A stretch of DNA of 64,000 nt from Promethearchaeota archaeon (GTDB lineage Archaea > Asgardarchaeota > Lokiarchaeia > Helarchaeales > RDOG01). Below, piece after piece: positions 54,045 through 63,973 of this stretch. The position numbers and the translations under genes were made by a program. The stretch is taken from the NCBI GenBank assembly GCA_011365055.1, contig RDOG01000003.1, positions 62,001-126,000 on the forward strand. Reading direction: 5' to 3'. Each line of letters opens with the position of its first letter. The first letter of the stretch is position 1. The notes beneath the pieces are model-generated. The model was not told the origin of the DNA. It worked only from the letters and a program-made list of their open reading frames with translations, and did no database searches.

Positions 54045-54860
54045 TTAACCGCCCTTCATGATGCTCTTCAGCCGCTTTAGCTCCTTTAACATCTCGTCTC
54101 GTAACCCTAGGATTGACGAACCTCCTGGTTTCGCAGAAGCTGGTGCCGCTGATGGCGCTGACATTGGTGCAGTCGTGGGAGGTTGCATGACCGGTGGACC
54201 AGATGTCATTGTCGGCGGTTTCATTACTGGTGGTTTCATTACGGGTGGTTTCATTACAGGAGGGCCTGATGTTGGGGGTCCTGTCATCGGTTTCGGCACT
54301 GCCATCGGTTTCGGTGCCGAAATAGGCTTCGGAGGGCCTGCCATTGACATTGGTTTTGGTGGACTACTAACTGGTTTTGGAGGTCCTGACATTGGAGCTG
54401 GAGGTCCTGTCATTGGAGCTGGGGGGCCACTCATTGATTTAGGGGGCCCGCTCATTGGGGCTGGAGGACCGCTCATTGGTTTAGGGAGATCTCCCATTGG
54501 TTTAGGGGGACCACCGGTAGGTGTTGGCGGTGTCGGTTTAGCTATTTCAGGTGATGGTGTTGGTCCTGTAGATGCTTCAACCGGTGTTACTGTTTCAAGA
54601 GGTTTTCCGCTCAACAAATTTATTAAACGTGATCGTGAATCTCCGCTTCCTCTGGCACTTATTAAATTACTTCGCAAAGCAGATGAAGATCTTTGAGGTG
54701 CTTGAATGCCAATGCTTTGTAAATCCTGTGTTACTTTAGTTAATGAATCCATTAATTGATTAACAGAAGAATTGAGTTCGTTAACAGTGTCACGAAAGTT
54801 ATCAAGTGCGTTATACAAGAATTGAACGACTCTTTCAACTACCTTATCTTTATCTTCCAT
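54045..54860 (-). CDS. Coiled-coil plus proline-rich protein, possible cytoskeleton-related scaffold
   Basis: About 271 residues. A helical heptad region comes first (about 1-50: VVERVVQFLYNALDNFRD, LNSSVNQLMDSLTKVTQDL), then a Ser-rich linker. A 130-residue Gly-Pro-Pro repeat tract (GPPKPMGDLPKPMSGPPAPM and variants) follows, with a short terminal amphipathic helix (LRDEMLKELKRLKSIMKGG). No signal peptide. The start is ATG 54860 (TTG 54872 also in frame). The helix pattern recalls small trimeric coiled coils such as HSPC300/WASHC3, and the tract recalls profilin or SH3 ligands. This is layout similarity only. The G+C-rich repeat also creates a long reverse-strand shadow frame. Confidence 0.75.
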   Translation of the reverse strand: MEDKDKVVERVVQFLYNALDNFRDTVNELNSSVNQLMDSLTKVTQDLQSIGIQAPQRSSSALRSNLISARGSGDSRSRLINLLSGKPLETVTPVEASTGPTPSPEIAKPTPPTPTGGPPKPMGDLPKPMSGPPAPMSGPPKSMSGPPAPMTGPPAPMSGPPKPVSSPPKPMSMAGPPKPISAPKPMAVPKPMTGPPTSGPPVMKPPVMKPPVMKPPTMTSGPPVMQPPTTAPMSAPSAAPASAKPGGSSILGLRDEMLKELKRLKSIMKGG

Positions 54861-54872
54861 AGGTATTTCCAA

Positions 54873-55406
54873 CCATTCTAAATTTTAGCCACGTATATAC
54901 CGATCTTGATATTTCTAAAATTCAAGATCTACCTATTCTATTACATATAATACTTAATCGTGGTTTCTTTTAAGCTTTCATTTAATATAGTTTTTGTGTA
55001 ACTTTATAAATAAAGTTGCATTTTTCACAAATTAACATTAGAACTTCTTCTCAAAGTTATTTGGGCTAGATATGATTTTACATGAAATTTAACTAAAGTA
55101 CTTTATGTTTGAGAATTAAATGAAAAAATTTAGTTATCCTTGAGATTATTTAAAAAATAGCAGATCTATATTAAAATTTCGTGAAATTAGAAATTTTTCA
55201 CTTAGATCATATCAATATAACACGTTTTTTTTCGTCGATGAAATAATAATTTTTTAAATTCTATAATTAAATTATAAAAAATTTACAAATCAATAAAATA
55301 GAAAAAAAATTTATTTAATTTGCGAAATTTATATATTATAGATATAACTATATCGAATAGGGACGATATTGAATTTTATAATTTGGAAAATACGGGGTAA
55401 AATTAG
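54873..55406. other. Divergent intergenic region
   Basis: About 530 AT-rich bases between two divergent genes. It holds the ACCACGAT element at 54957-54964. TATATATTATAGATATAAC near 55328-55346 could be the promoter of the subtilase gene. Nothing else is recognised. Confidence 0.4.
54957..54964 (-). promoter_or_regulatory. ACCACGAT element upstream of the coiled-coil/proline-rich gene
   Basis: On the gene strand GAAAGCTTAAAAGAA is followed by ACCACGATTAAG, about 95 bases before ATG 54860. It has the same arrangement as at the LRR gene. Confidence 0.5.
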
Positions 55407-58400
55407 ATGAGAATTGTGAAATTTTTAGCTCTATTTACATCATTAATTATGATAATTTCCTTCATACTAAATTTATCGGCGTTCAATATTGGTTTTATGA
55501 CAAATAAATCTTCAATAATAGATGAAGATGAGGAACTTACTTTGAGTATAGATAATTATTTAAATACTGACATTAATCTTATCCCTCCATTTGATGACTC
55601 TAATAAGTTGGATCCTTGGATTGATGCATTTTCATCCTTGGATCAAAATGAAAATGGGATAAGCGACCAATTAGATGCAAGACTTGGAAATCTTGCAGTT
55701 GAATCATCTTATGATTATAAATTTTCACCATCTAATGAAATTAAAAAAAGTATTCAAAATATTGAGATGGAGGAATCTGAACGATTTACACAGGATCACA
55801 TACCAATAGTTGCACAGTTTCCTGCTGGTGATATCACATCAATAATTAATCTTTTTAAAGTCCATGGAGGCGAGGTGAATGCAATTTATGACTTTGCAGT
55901 CAATGGATTTGCAGGTGCTATTTCAATAGAAGGATTAATAGAATTTAGTAAAGAATTAAAATCTGACGAGACTCCATTTTTCATTGAAGAGGATCAAAAA
56001 TTTGAAGCTTGCTTGTATTATGCCTCACGTAATATGAATCTCCGTCCCTATGTGTGGAACACGCTCTCGTATACGGGAGATGAATATAGTTCAATTGCAG
56101 TAATTGATTCTGGAATTGATGATACTCACAATTTTTTCACACCTGGATACGGTGATGCCGATTTTACAAAAAAAATTGTAGGATGGCGTGATTACGTTAA
56201 TTTTATTAGTACACCTTATGATGATGCAGGTCATGGTTCTCACTGTGCTGGAATAACTTCGGGATTAGGGAATCCAGAAAAGGATCTGGATGGTAGAACT
56301 GTAAGTACTTTTAGTTTTGGATTAAATGGAACAGGTGGATATGCTTTTCCTCAAATATTAGAGCTAACGGCAGCTCGATTCAACGTAACTGACCCTGGAT
56401 GGGTGGAAGTGGCTTGTGAATATGAAGATTTCACGCCAGATTTAGATTATATTTCGACGTGGGCATATTTGTATCATGGTGAGACCATCGTGGATTCCAT
56501 TAAAATAAATGGTAATTATACAGAAGATCTTACATATTACGCTACCAGCGGGACGCTTGGTGATTATTCTTTACGTTTAAGAATTAGTATCGTTGATATG
56601 GATAGCAATATGATTGTATATGATCCATGTTTCAGGTTCCGAGGTGAAATTCATTGGTTTTTTAATCCACCACTCTTAGGTAGTGGTGATGAATTTAAGG
56701 GAATCGCTCCAGATACGCATCTTGTTGGTGTAAAAGTACTTAATGCTCAAGGTTCAGGTTATGAATCGACTATCGTGAGCGGGTTAAATTGGATCATCAG
56801 TAATAAGGACACGTATAATATCACAGTTATCTCAATGAGCCTCGGGTCAAATTCTCCTAATATAACTGCTATCATAAATGCTGTTAATAATGCTGTTGAA
56901 AATGGGATTGTAACAGTAGTTGCGGCTGGTAATTCTGGTTCTGGTGGGAATAATATTGGTTCTCCAGGTGATGCTGATAATGTGATTACTGTGGCAGCCA
57001 TGAATTACCGTGATAATGTCACTGATTATAGTAGTCAAGGCGGCGCCTTTGAAAATACGATAAAACCTGACATCATGGCTCCTGGAGGCAGTACATTTGA
57101 TTTTACAACTTTCTCAGCAGATACTAATGATAATGATGCAAATGGTGTTTATACCTCAGATGCGTTTGGAAATGACACTTATCCTGGGTATGGGACCTCA
57201 ATGGCAACACCTTGTGTTGCAGGCGCGGCCAACCTTTTGATTGAAGCCATGGGGGGTCATGAAAATTGGAATTATTCAGCTATAGAAGCAAAACGAGTTA
57301 AAGCGCTTCTATTAATGACTGCAACTGAGACTTATCCCCTGACAAGAGAAAATAACACACAATTCAGTCCTATGCTTGATCGTGGTGGGAAAGATGCTCA
57401 TGAGGGTTATGGACGCATCAATATCGATGCTGCTTTGGAAGCATATACCCAAATATTGCCTTTTCAATCAATAAAAAGCGCATGGTTAACAAGTAGCCTT
57501 ATTAATCCTTTTGAAAAGCACGCTTTAGGCTGTTATGTTAATTTGATTGGTGGAACTAATTATAATTTTCCTTTAATAGTTCCTACTGGTGCAGATTTTG
57601 ATTTATACATGTATAGTAATACTCCTTCTTCTTATGGAGAACCTATTTTAGTTGCTTCAAGTATTAAAACTGGCTTAGGGGATGATGAATCAATTAGTTT
57701 TACGCCCACAGTTTCAGGTAAATATTATTTAGTTGCTAAAGCAATATCAGGTGAAGGATTTGCAAATATTTCATTTTTAGGAAATAATTTTGCTCCAAAT
57801 CTTACAGATGTAAACGTTAATCCTTCAACAGGCAATCAGACTACTTTATTCAATTTTACTGTTAATTATACAGATCAAGATAATAATTCTCCTCTAGAGA
57901 TAGACATTTTAATAAATGGAACACATTATCCAATGAACAGAATAGATTCTTCCGACTTAAATTTTACTGATGGAGTTTTATATCAATATTTAATTTATTT
58001 GCAGGAAGGAACATATAATTATTCCTTCGAATGTTCTGATGGTGTATTTACAAATTCAACCATTACCTATAGCGGCTTAACGATATCTCCAATACCAAAT
58101 TCGTACATACCTGTGTTAAGTGATGGAGTTTGTGTACCTGAAAGTGGTAGTATGCGTTCTACATTATTCGATTTTATGGTTAAATATACTGACTATGATA
58201 ACGATGCTCCTGATTATATCAACGTGACAATAAATAGTTACTCTTACTCAATGTGCAAGCAAGATCCCCTCGACTCAGATTTTACAGATGGGTGTTTTTA
58301 TCACTACAACACTACTCTAAGTATTGAAGGCGTGTACACGTATTCTTTCTATTGTTCTGATGGATCAACGGTTGTAAACATTGGACCCTATTCAGGACCT

Positions 58401-61193
58401 ACAGTAAAACCTGTTAGTTTATTTGATGGCATGTACGTTAATCATATATTTAACTACGGGAGTGACAACCCTTCGAGTTTTCAATATTCAAAAATTTCCG
58501 ATGATTATTATGGTGTTATATGGGATATATCGTATTCTAGCTCTTCTTGGGATGTAAATATAAACACTAGATTAATGTCAAATGCGATTGGAATGAGTTT
58601 TGGTTCTAATACTCATACACCCGTTTGGATTTTCACAAATGTTGCTTTAGGTGACTCAGTTTCCATCGCTATCGATGGTATAGGAGATCATGTTTTTAAA
58701 GTAAATAGCACAAAAATATGCAATCTTCCTGGTTATGGTTATGTTGAATTATGGGAATTAGTGGATTTAACTACACCTGGAAGTATTGCTTGGTATGAAG
58801 CTAGTACAGGTATTCTCATAAACGGAACCTTCAAATATAATTTTTATGGCTATGAATATAATTATACTTTTATGTTTGTTTCAACTAATGCGATCTTTAA
58901 TTATATAGATAACGTATTTGAACCTGAATTAACCTCTGAATCTGTTTCTCCCTTAACTGGAGATCAATCAACTCCTTTCAACTTCACTGTAAATTATACC
59001 GATAAAGATGATGATCCTCCTGTATCAATCGACGTGTTGATAAATGGCATTCCTTATTCAATGAATAAAGTAAATGAATCTGATTTTAATTACACGGATG
59101 GATGTCTCTATCAATATGTGATGTATTTACAACCTGGAAGTTATTATTATTCATTTTATTGTAGCGATGGAGAATTTATAGATTCAACTCAAACATATAC
59201 TGATTTGTATGTTACTGAGACAAATGATTATGCACCGGCATTAATATTAGGAACGGTTGATCCTTCAGGAGGAAACCAATCAACCGAATTAAATTTTACT
59301 GTAAATTATATCGATCAAGATAATAACATACCCAACACTGTGAATGTTTTGATAAATGGGACTCCTTATTTTATGAATAAGGTAAATGAATCCGATTTTA
59401 ACTATATGGATGGATGTCTTTATCAATATCTGATATATTTACAACCAGGGAATTATAATTATTCATTTTATTGTAGCGATAACAAATTTACAAATTCAAC
59501 AGAAGTTTATGAGGGATTAATCATTGATCTGGTCAATATTTATGATCCTTATTTAAAAAATCCACGAGTGACGCCAGAAATTGGGACCCAAGTAACTATT
59601 TTTAATTTTACTGTTAAATATTACGATGCAGATAATAATTTTCCAGATTACATAAATATAATGATAAATTCGTCGGCTTATTTAATGAAAGCTGGGAATT
59701 TTCTAGACTCTAATGCCATGGATGGTAAGCTTTATTACTATAACACGACTCTTGATATCGGTTTCTACCGATTTCGTATATACTGTTCAGATGGATCAGG
59801 AATTAATAATACAGATTGGATAAATGCACCTGAAGTAAATCCATTATATCAAAGCACTCCGTTCCCATTAAATCCTCTATCTCCTGCAAGCGATAGTTAT
59901 ATCGTGTCTGGTCATATCAATTTCACTTGGATTAGTATGGAATTTTCAATTGGTTCTGTAAATTACACCTTACAAATTTCATCGACTCTTGATTTTTCAA
60001 TAATTCTATATGAACAAGAAGATATTGAAGAAACTCCTGACTTTACTTCAGTAATAATTTTATTAAACTTGGTTGAAGGTAAATATTATTGGAGGATCCG
60101 TCCTACATATGGTTTATTTAACGGCACTTGGACTGTACCCAGTTCCTTTACAATTATCTCTCAAAGTTCTTCGCCCCCAACAATACCTCCTCAATTAATT
60201 TGGTTATTTATAATCATTGGATTATGTAGTATAATAGCTGTGCCTATTACAATAATAGTTATCCGCAAAAAAAGAGGGATATCTACTAAACATAAACCAG
60301 TTTCTAAGTTAAAAACTCAAAAAACTTATCAGAAACCAATTGAAATAGACGCGCAAAAAGGAAGTGAAAGTCAGGGACCATTAGAAAGTTCCCAATTAAA
60401 ACCAACTACACAAGAATTTACCATAGAATTAACAGGATATTACTGCCCATTATGTAATAAACATGTTTCAATTGAAAATTCGGAGGATTCAGAATTATAT
60501 CGATGCCATGTATGTGGAAGACTTCTTTTCAGGGTAATAAAGTGCAATAATTGTTCTGGATTTATTTTCTATGAACAAATAAATTACTTGAAAGATTTTA
60601 ATAAAGTTGTTTCATGTCCAACTTGTAACAAAGACTTCATACTAAGAATGAATCTAAAAATCGTACAAGATCCTGAAGAGGAGCCAGTGAAAATTCCAGA
60701 ACCAGAAATCGTGCAAGATCCTGAAGAGGAGCCAGTGGAAATTCCAGAACCAGAAATCGTGCAAGATCCTGAAGAGGAGCCAGTAGAAATTCCAGAACCA
60801 GAAATCGTGCAAGATCCTGAAGAGGAGCCAGTGAAAATTCCAGAACTAGAAATCGTGCAAGAGTATGAAGAGGAATCAGTGGAAATTCCAAAACCGGAAA
60901 TCAATCAAGAAGAATTTAAAAAAGTTCAGATCCAAACTCTCGATGAAAATGTTGAAAAACGCATTCAGGCTGTAAAAACATTAAAAAAACTGCCTTTAGA
61001 TAAATCTGAAAAGGTTTTGCTCAGCGTACTGATATATGACAAAAGTAGTTTAGTTCGAGCAGAAGCAGCAATAGCACTAGGAACATTAAAAATAAAAAAT
61101 TCGATTCCTATATTAAAATCTGTAGCTAAGAATGATGAAGACCCTGAGGTAAGGAGATTAGCGGAATTAGCAATAAATGAAATCCAATCTTAG
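55407..61193 (+). CDS. Giant transmembrane subtilase with cytosolic zinc ribbons and HEAT repeats
   Basis: A 1928-residue exported S8 protease. The signal peptide is at about 5-25, then a propeptide and catalytic domain with Asp234 (VIDSGIDD), His276 (GHGSHCAG) and Ser598 (GTSMATP), with a long insert between His and Ser. At least five Ig-like repeats follow (about 800-1500: NQSTELNFTVNYIDQDNN type), then a fibronectin-like stretch. One transmembrane helix lies at about 1595-1617 (LIWLFIIIGLCSIIAVPITI). Inside are zinc ribbons (CPLCNKH...CHVCGR...CNNC...CPTCNK, about 1679-1745), five acidic VQDPEEEPVEIPEPE repeats, and C-terminal HEAT-like repeats (about 1845-1928). Confidence 0.9.
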   Translation: MRIVKFLALFTSLIMIISFILNLSAFNIGFMTNKSSIIDEDEELTLSIDNYLNTDINLIPPFDDSNKLDPWIDAFSSLDQNENGISDQLDARLGNLAVESSYDYKFSPSNEIKKSIQNIEMEESERFTQDHIPIVAQFPAGDITSIINLFKVHGGEVNAIYDFAVNGFAGAISIEGLIEFSKELKSDETPFFIEEDQKFEACLYYASRNMNLRPYVWNTLSYTGDEYSSIAVIDSGIDDTHNFFTPGYGDADFTKKIVGWRDYVNFISTPYDDAGHGSHCAGITSGLGNPEKDLDGRTVSTFSFGLNGTGGYAFPQILELTAARFNVTDPGWVEVACEYEDFTPDLDYISTWAYLYHGETIVDSIKINGNYTEDLTYYATSGTLGDYSLRLRISIVDMDSNMIVYDPCFRFRGEIHWFFNPPLLGSGDEFKGIAPDTHLVGVKVLNAQGSGYESTIVSGLNWIISNKDTYNITVISMSLGSNSPNITAIINAVNNAVENGIVTVVAAGNSGSGGNNIGSPGDADNVITVAAMNYRDNVTDYSSQGGAFENTIKPDIMAPGGSTFDFTTFSADTNDNDANGVYTSDAFGNDTYPGYGTSMATPCVAGAANLLIEAMGGHENWNYSAIEAKRVKALLLMTATETYPLTRENNTQFSPMLDRGGKDAHEGYGRINIDAALEAYTQILPFQSIKSAWLTSSLINPFEKHALGCYVNLIGGTNYNFPLIVPTGADFDLYMYSNTPSSYGEPILVASSIKTGLGDDESISFTPTVSGKYYLVAKAISGEGFANISFLGNNFAPNLTDVNVNPSTGNQTTLFNFTVNYTDQDNNSPLEIDILINGTHYPMNRIDSSDLNFTDGVLYQYLIYLQEGTYNYSFECSDGVFTNSTITYSGLTISPIPNSYIPVLSDGVCVPESGSMRSTLFDFMVKYTDYDNDAPDYINVTINSYSYSMCKQDPLDSDFTDGCFYHYNTTLSIEGVYTYSFYCSDGSTVVNIGPYSGPTVKPVSLFDGMYVNHIFNYGSDNPSSFQYSKISDDYYGVIWDISYSSSSWDVNINTRLMSNAIGMSFGSNTHTPVWIFTNVALGDSVSIAIDGIGDHVFKVNSTKICNLPGYGYVELWELVDLTTPGSIAWYEASTGILINGTFKYNFYGYEYNYTFMFVSTNAIFNYIDNVFEPELTSESVSPLTGDQSTPFNFTVNYTDKDDDPPVSIDVLINGIPYSMNKVNESDFNYTDGCLYQYVMYLQPGSYYYSFYCSDGEFIDSTQTYTDLYVTETNDYAPALILGTVDPSGGNQSTELNFTVNYIDQDNNIPNTVNVLINGTPYFMNKVNESDFNYMDGCLYQYLIYLQPGNYNYSFYCSDNKFTNSTEVYEGLIIDLVNIYDPYLKNPRVTPEIGTQVTIFNFTVKYYDADNNFPDYINIMINSSAYLMKAGNFLDSNAMDGKLYYYNTTLDIGFYRFRIYCSDGSGINNTDWINAPEVNPLYQSTPFPLNPLSPASDSYIVSGHINFTWISMEFSIGSVNYTLQISSTLDFSIILYEQEDIEETPDFTSVIILLNLVEGKYYWRIRPTYGLFNGTWTVPSSFTIISQSSSPPTIPPQLIWLFIIIGLCSIIAVPITIIVIRKKRGISTKHKPVSKLKTQKTYQKPIEIDAQKGSESQGPLESSQLKPTTQEFTIELTGYYCPLCNKHVSIENSEDSELYRCHVCGRLLFRVIKCNNCSGFIFYEQINYLKDFNKVVSCPTCNKDFILRMNLKIVQDPEEEPVKIPEPEIVQDPEEEPVEIPEPEIVQDPEEEPVEIPEPEIVQDPEEEPVKIPELEIVQEYEEESVEIPKPEINQEEFKKVQIQTLDENVEKRIQAVKTLKKLPLDKSEKVLLSVLIYDKSSLVRAEAAIALGTLKIKNSIPILKSVAKNDEDPEVRRLAELAINEIQS
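60660..60900 (+). repeat. 48-base tandem repeats coding the acidic Pro/Glu linker
   Basis: Five units of 48 bases (AAATCGTGCAAGATCCTGAA and following) code for IVQDPEEEPVEIPEPE. The middle ones are almost identical at DNA level and the last has diverged. They separate the zinc ribbons from the HEAT repeats. Confidence 0.8.
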
Positions 61194-61756
61194 TAACTCA
61201 ATCGGCATTTTTTCTCTAATTTTTTATTAATAGCTACTAAATTAAGTAATAATAGTTCATATGAACTTCCTGGTCATTTCTAAACCAATTTTATATCATT
61301 CTTTTTCGCGGAAAAACGATTTCTATTATAGAAATTAATAATCTTTATTCAAATAATATAAATTCTTTAAATTTATAATGTTATATATCCTGAATATTTT
61401 GGAATTTATCAATTGCTTTTAATTTAAACACTCATTATTTATTATTAATCGATTATATAATTATTTTTTCTTTTTGAGTAAAGATTTAAAATTATTTTTA
61501 AAATCCAAGATTAATAAGACCATTTAAATGATGTAATATATGTTTTAATTAATAATAACTTTTAGAAATTAAAAATTCTAAAATATATATTATACCAATA
61601 TCTTATAGAACACCTCTAGATTAAGTTATAATTTATGCCTTCATATTTCTATAGTACTAATAAATCCAAAGGATTATTTATAATTTAAAAAATAACTTTT
61701 AAAATAGAGAAAATTTATCATATATTGCAATTAATATTTCTTGATGGAAGGAAGTT
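61194..61756. other. Long AT-rich intergenic region
   Basis: About 560 bases of very AT-rich DNA with no frame, no clear repeat and no recognised RNA. Only generic TATA-like sequence is seen, such as AAAATATATATTATA near 61578. Confidence 0.4.
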
Positions 61757-62425
61757 ATGATGTCAATTGAATTTAGTGATCAAATATCCAAAGCGGAAAA
61801 TCGAGTTTTAGATGATTTACTTGATTATCTACGTGGAATGGCTGGTTCGACAAGGAAATTAAACGATATTTTAAACTATTGGTTTGAAGGAAAGGCTGAA
61901 GAAATTGAAAAAACTCTTAAGGAATTAATAGAAATGGAGACTTCTTCAAACGAATTAAAATATCATCTTTTAAACGAAATTTCAGGTCAAGTTTTAAATT
62001 TACGTCGAGGCGATTTCATGAGGCTCATTTTAAGCATGGCAAATATTGTTGATGAGATAGGTGGAACTGGATATCGAATAAAATTCTTATCTGATTGGAA
62101 ATCTGATGAAAAAATACAATTACCATTAAAAAGAATTAATGAAAAAATCATCCAATTAGTCAACACGTTAAAAGACATCATTTTTCAATTAAGCAAAAAT
62201 ACTGTTGAAGCAATGAAAAAAGTTAACCTTGTTAGTGAGGGCGAACGAGAAATAGATGCAATTAGAAGAGATTTAATGAATTATATATATTCTATAGATA
62301 TTGAATATAAGACTTTCATAAAAATAAGAGATTTAATTAATCATTATGAAAGCATTGCAGATCATTGTGAAATAGCTAGCGATTTATGCCGTATTATTGC
62401 AGTTGCTCGAAGAGGATCCATATAA
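61757..62425 (+). CDS. PhoU-like (DUF47-type) protein
   Basis: A 222-residue, all-helical protein with the DUF47/PhoU pattern of paired three-helix bundles. EIEKTLKELIEMETSSNELKYHLL and a second IDAIRRDLMNYIYS come before the metal-contacting end IRDLINHYESIADHCEIASDL. Such proteins often accompany Pit-type phosphate transporters, but none is nearby. It is followed after three bases by endA, so the two probably form an operon. ATG 61757 has GGAAGGAAG upstream. Confidence 0.85.
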   Translation: MMSIEFSDQISKAENRVLDDLLDYLRGMAGSTRKLNDILNYWFEGKAEEIEKTLKELIEMETSSNELKYHLLNEISGQVLNLRRGDFMRLILSMANIVDEIGGTGYRIKFLSDWKSDEKIQLPLKRINEKIIQLVNTLKDIIFQLSKNTVEAMKKVNLVSEGEREIDAIRRDLMNYIYSIDIEYKTFIKIRDLINHYESIADHCEIASDLCRIIAVARRGSI

Positions 62426-62428
62426 ACC

Positions 62429-62995
62429 ATGTCCGAAATAGAACTTCAGAAAATAAAAGCTAATTTAATGGGTAATCGAGTTATTATTTTTAATCCTGAA
62501 GAGGGCTCCAGGTTATATAAAGAAGGATTTTACGGGAAACCAGTTGGTATTAGAAAACCAAAGACATTTGAATTTGATCGGCCCTTAGAATTATCTTTAA
62601 TTGAAACCCTCTATTTATTGGAAACTGAAAGAATTGTGATTTTAGATCAAGAAAATAGTAAACTAATTGGAAATGATGAATTTAGAAGCGTAGCTGAACA
62701 ATATCACAAGAACTTTTTGAATAAATACTTGGTATATAAGGATTTACGTAAAAAAGGTTATGTTGTAAGACCGGGCTTAAAGTTTGGAGCTGATTTTGCT
62801 GTTTACATCCACGGTCCAGGTATTGATCACGCACCATTTATAATACACGTCTTGGAAAGTAGGGATAATATATCAGCTATTGAAATGGTTCGTGCAGGAA
62901 GGCTTGCAACCAGTGTTAGAAAGAAATTCGTGATTGCAACAGTACCTCTCACAAATCAAATTTCATATTATATATTTACATGGTTTAAACCATAG
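62429..62995 (+). CDS. endA: tRNA-splicing endonuclease
   Basis: A 188-residue archaeal EndA. The catalytic domain shows YKDLRKKGYVVRPGLKFGADFAVY (core GLKFGADFAVY with Tyr), GPGIDHAPFIIHV (catalytic His) and VRKKFVIATV (catalytic Lys). This is the short alpha-type subunit, expected to act as a homotetramer or with a partner. It cuts bulge-helix-bulge introns such as the one in the initiator tRNA at 35142. It starts three bases after the PhoU-like gene. Confidence 0.92.
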   Translation: MSEIELQKIKANLMGNRVIIFNPEEGSRLYKEGFYGKPVGIRKPKTFEFDRPLELSLIETLYLLETERIVILDQENSKLIGNDEFRSVAEQYHKNFLNKYLVYKDLRKKGYVVRPGLKFGADFAVYIHGPGIDHAPFIIHVLESRDNISAIEMVRAGRLATSVRKKFVIATVPLTNQISYYIFTWFKP

Positions 62996-63002
62996 ATTGA
63001 CA

Positions 63003-63602
63003 TTAATTTTTCTTTCTCCCTAATTTAGGGATTAAAGCTCCTGTTCGTTTTTGGTAGTCACGGTATGAATCCCCAAACCGCCTGATGAGGTCTTTTTCTT
63101 CAATATAAATCATTATGGGGGTATAAACCACGATCCATATAATAAATATGATTACTAAGAACCAAGAATTAAGAAAAAACCCTAACGCAATGAAAGTAGG
63201 AAATTCACCGAGTGTTTGGGGGTGTCGAATGTAGTTATAGATACCTCCATACATTTCAGTGTCTTTAGATGGTTTCATGGTTTCAGCACCAGCATCATGC
63301 TCTCCTTTTATCATAATGGGCATAAAAATGACTAATATGATAATCCCAATGATAATTCCTAAAATATAGTTTGGATCTATCAGCCAATTAAATATTTGGA
63401 TGGGAAACCAAATCCATAAAAAAAAATTTATTACAGTTACACACATAAAAACGCTCCCGATTATTCTTAAACGTGCACATTCTTCCCATGCTTTTTCACC
63501 TCGACTTTCAGATCTTTTCACAGGTTGAATGCTCAGGAGATAGAGATAAGAAAATATTATTGTTGAAATAATCAAGACGATAAAATTAATCCATTCAATC
63601 AA
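63003..63602 (-). CDS. ICMT-like membrane methyltransferase
   Basis: A 199-residue protein with about five transmembrane helices and the C-terminal signature of isoprenylcysteine carboxyl methyltransferase and related phospholipid methyltransferases: YNYIRHPQTLGEFPTF, then IYIEEKDLIRRFGDSYRDYQ and RTGALIP. These residues bind SAM at the membrane surface. The substrate could be a lipid or a prenylated protein. It converges on endA with a gap of seven bases. Confidence 0.85.
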   Translation of the reverse strand: MIEWINFIVLIISTIIFSYLYLLSIQPVKRSESRGEKAWEECARLRIIGSVFMCVTVINFFLWIWFPIQIFNWLIDPNYILGIIIGIIILVIFMPIMIKGEHDAGAETMKPSKDTEMYGGIYNYIRHPQTLGEFPTFIALGFFLNSWFLVIIFIIWIVVYTPIMIYIEEKDLIRRFGDSYRDYQKRTGALIPKLGRKKN

Positions 63603-63973
63603 AAATAATCATCCACTTTAAATTTTATTTTTATTATTGGAAAAACCTTATTAAAAGTTATAATCCTTAAGCTTTTCTTGAAATATCCACCAAATTTTAA
63701 CTATTCATTAAAAAATGTTCAAAATAATTACATTTTTTCTGTAAACTTTATTACTTTTTATTTCTAGGTAAACATAGTTTTGATCTCTCGTAATAAAAAC
63801 ACTCAGAACAAAATAATTTTTAAAGCGACAGAAATATAAAACCGATAAAAAATAGAAAATTTAAACAATTTTATTACAAGAAAAAATTACACGGTTAATA
63901 ACTTACGTGGGATTTCACGTTTCAAATAATATAAATTTATATTATAAAATGGGAGTAATTGGAGAAAATTAAT

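Noticed and set aside
54058..54696. 212-codon plus-strand Gly-rich frame opposite the proline-rich gene
   Set aside because: It is the complement of the Gly-Pro-Pro repeats, without a ribosome site or domain.
60584..60904. Reverse-strand Ser/Gly-rich frames opposite the end of the subtilase gene
   Set aside because: Shadows of the Pro/Glu repeats.
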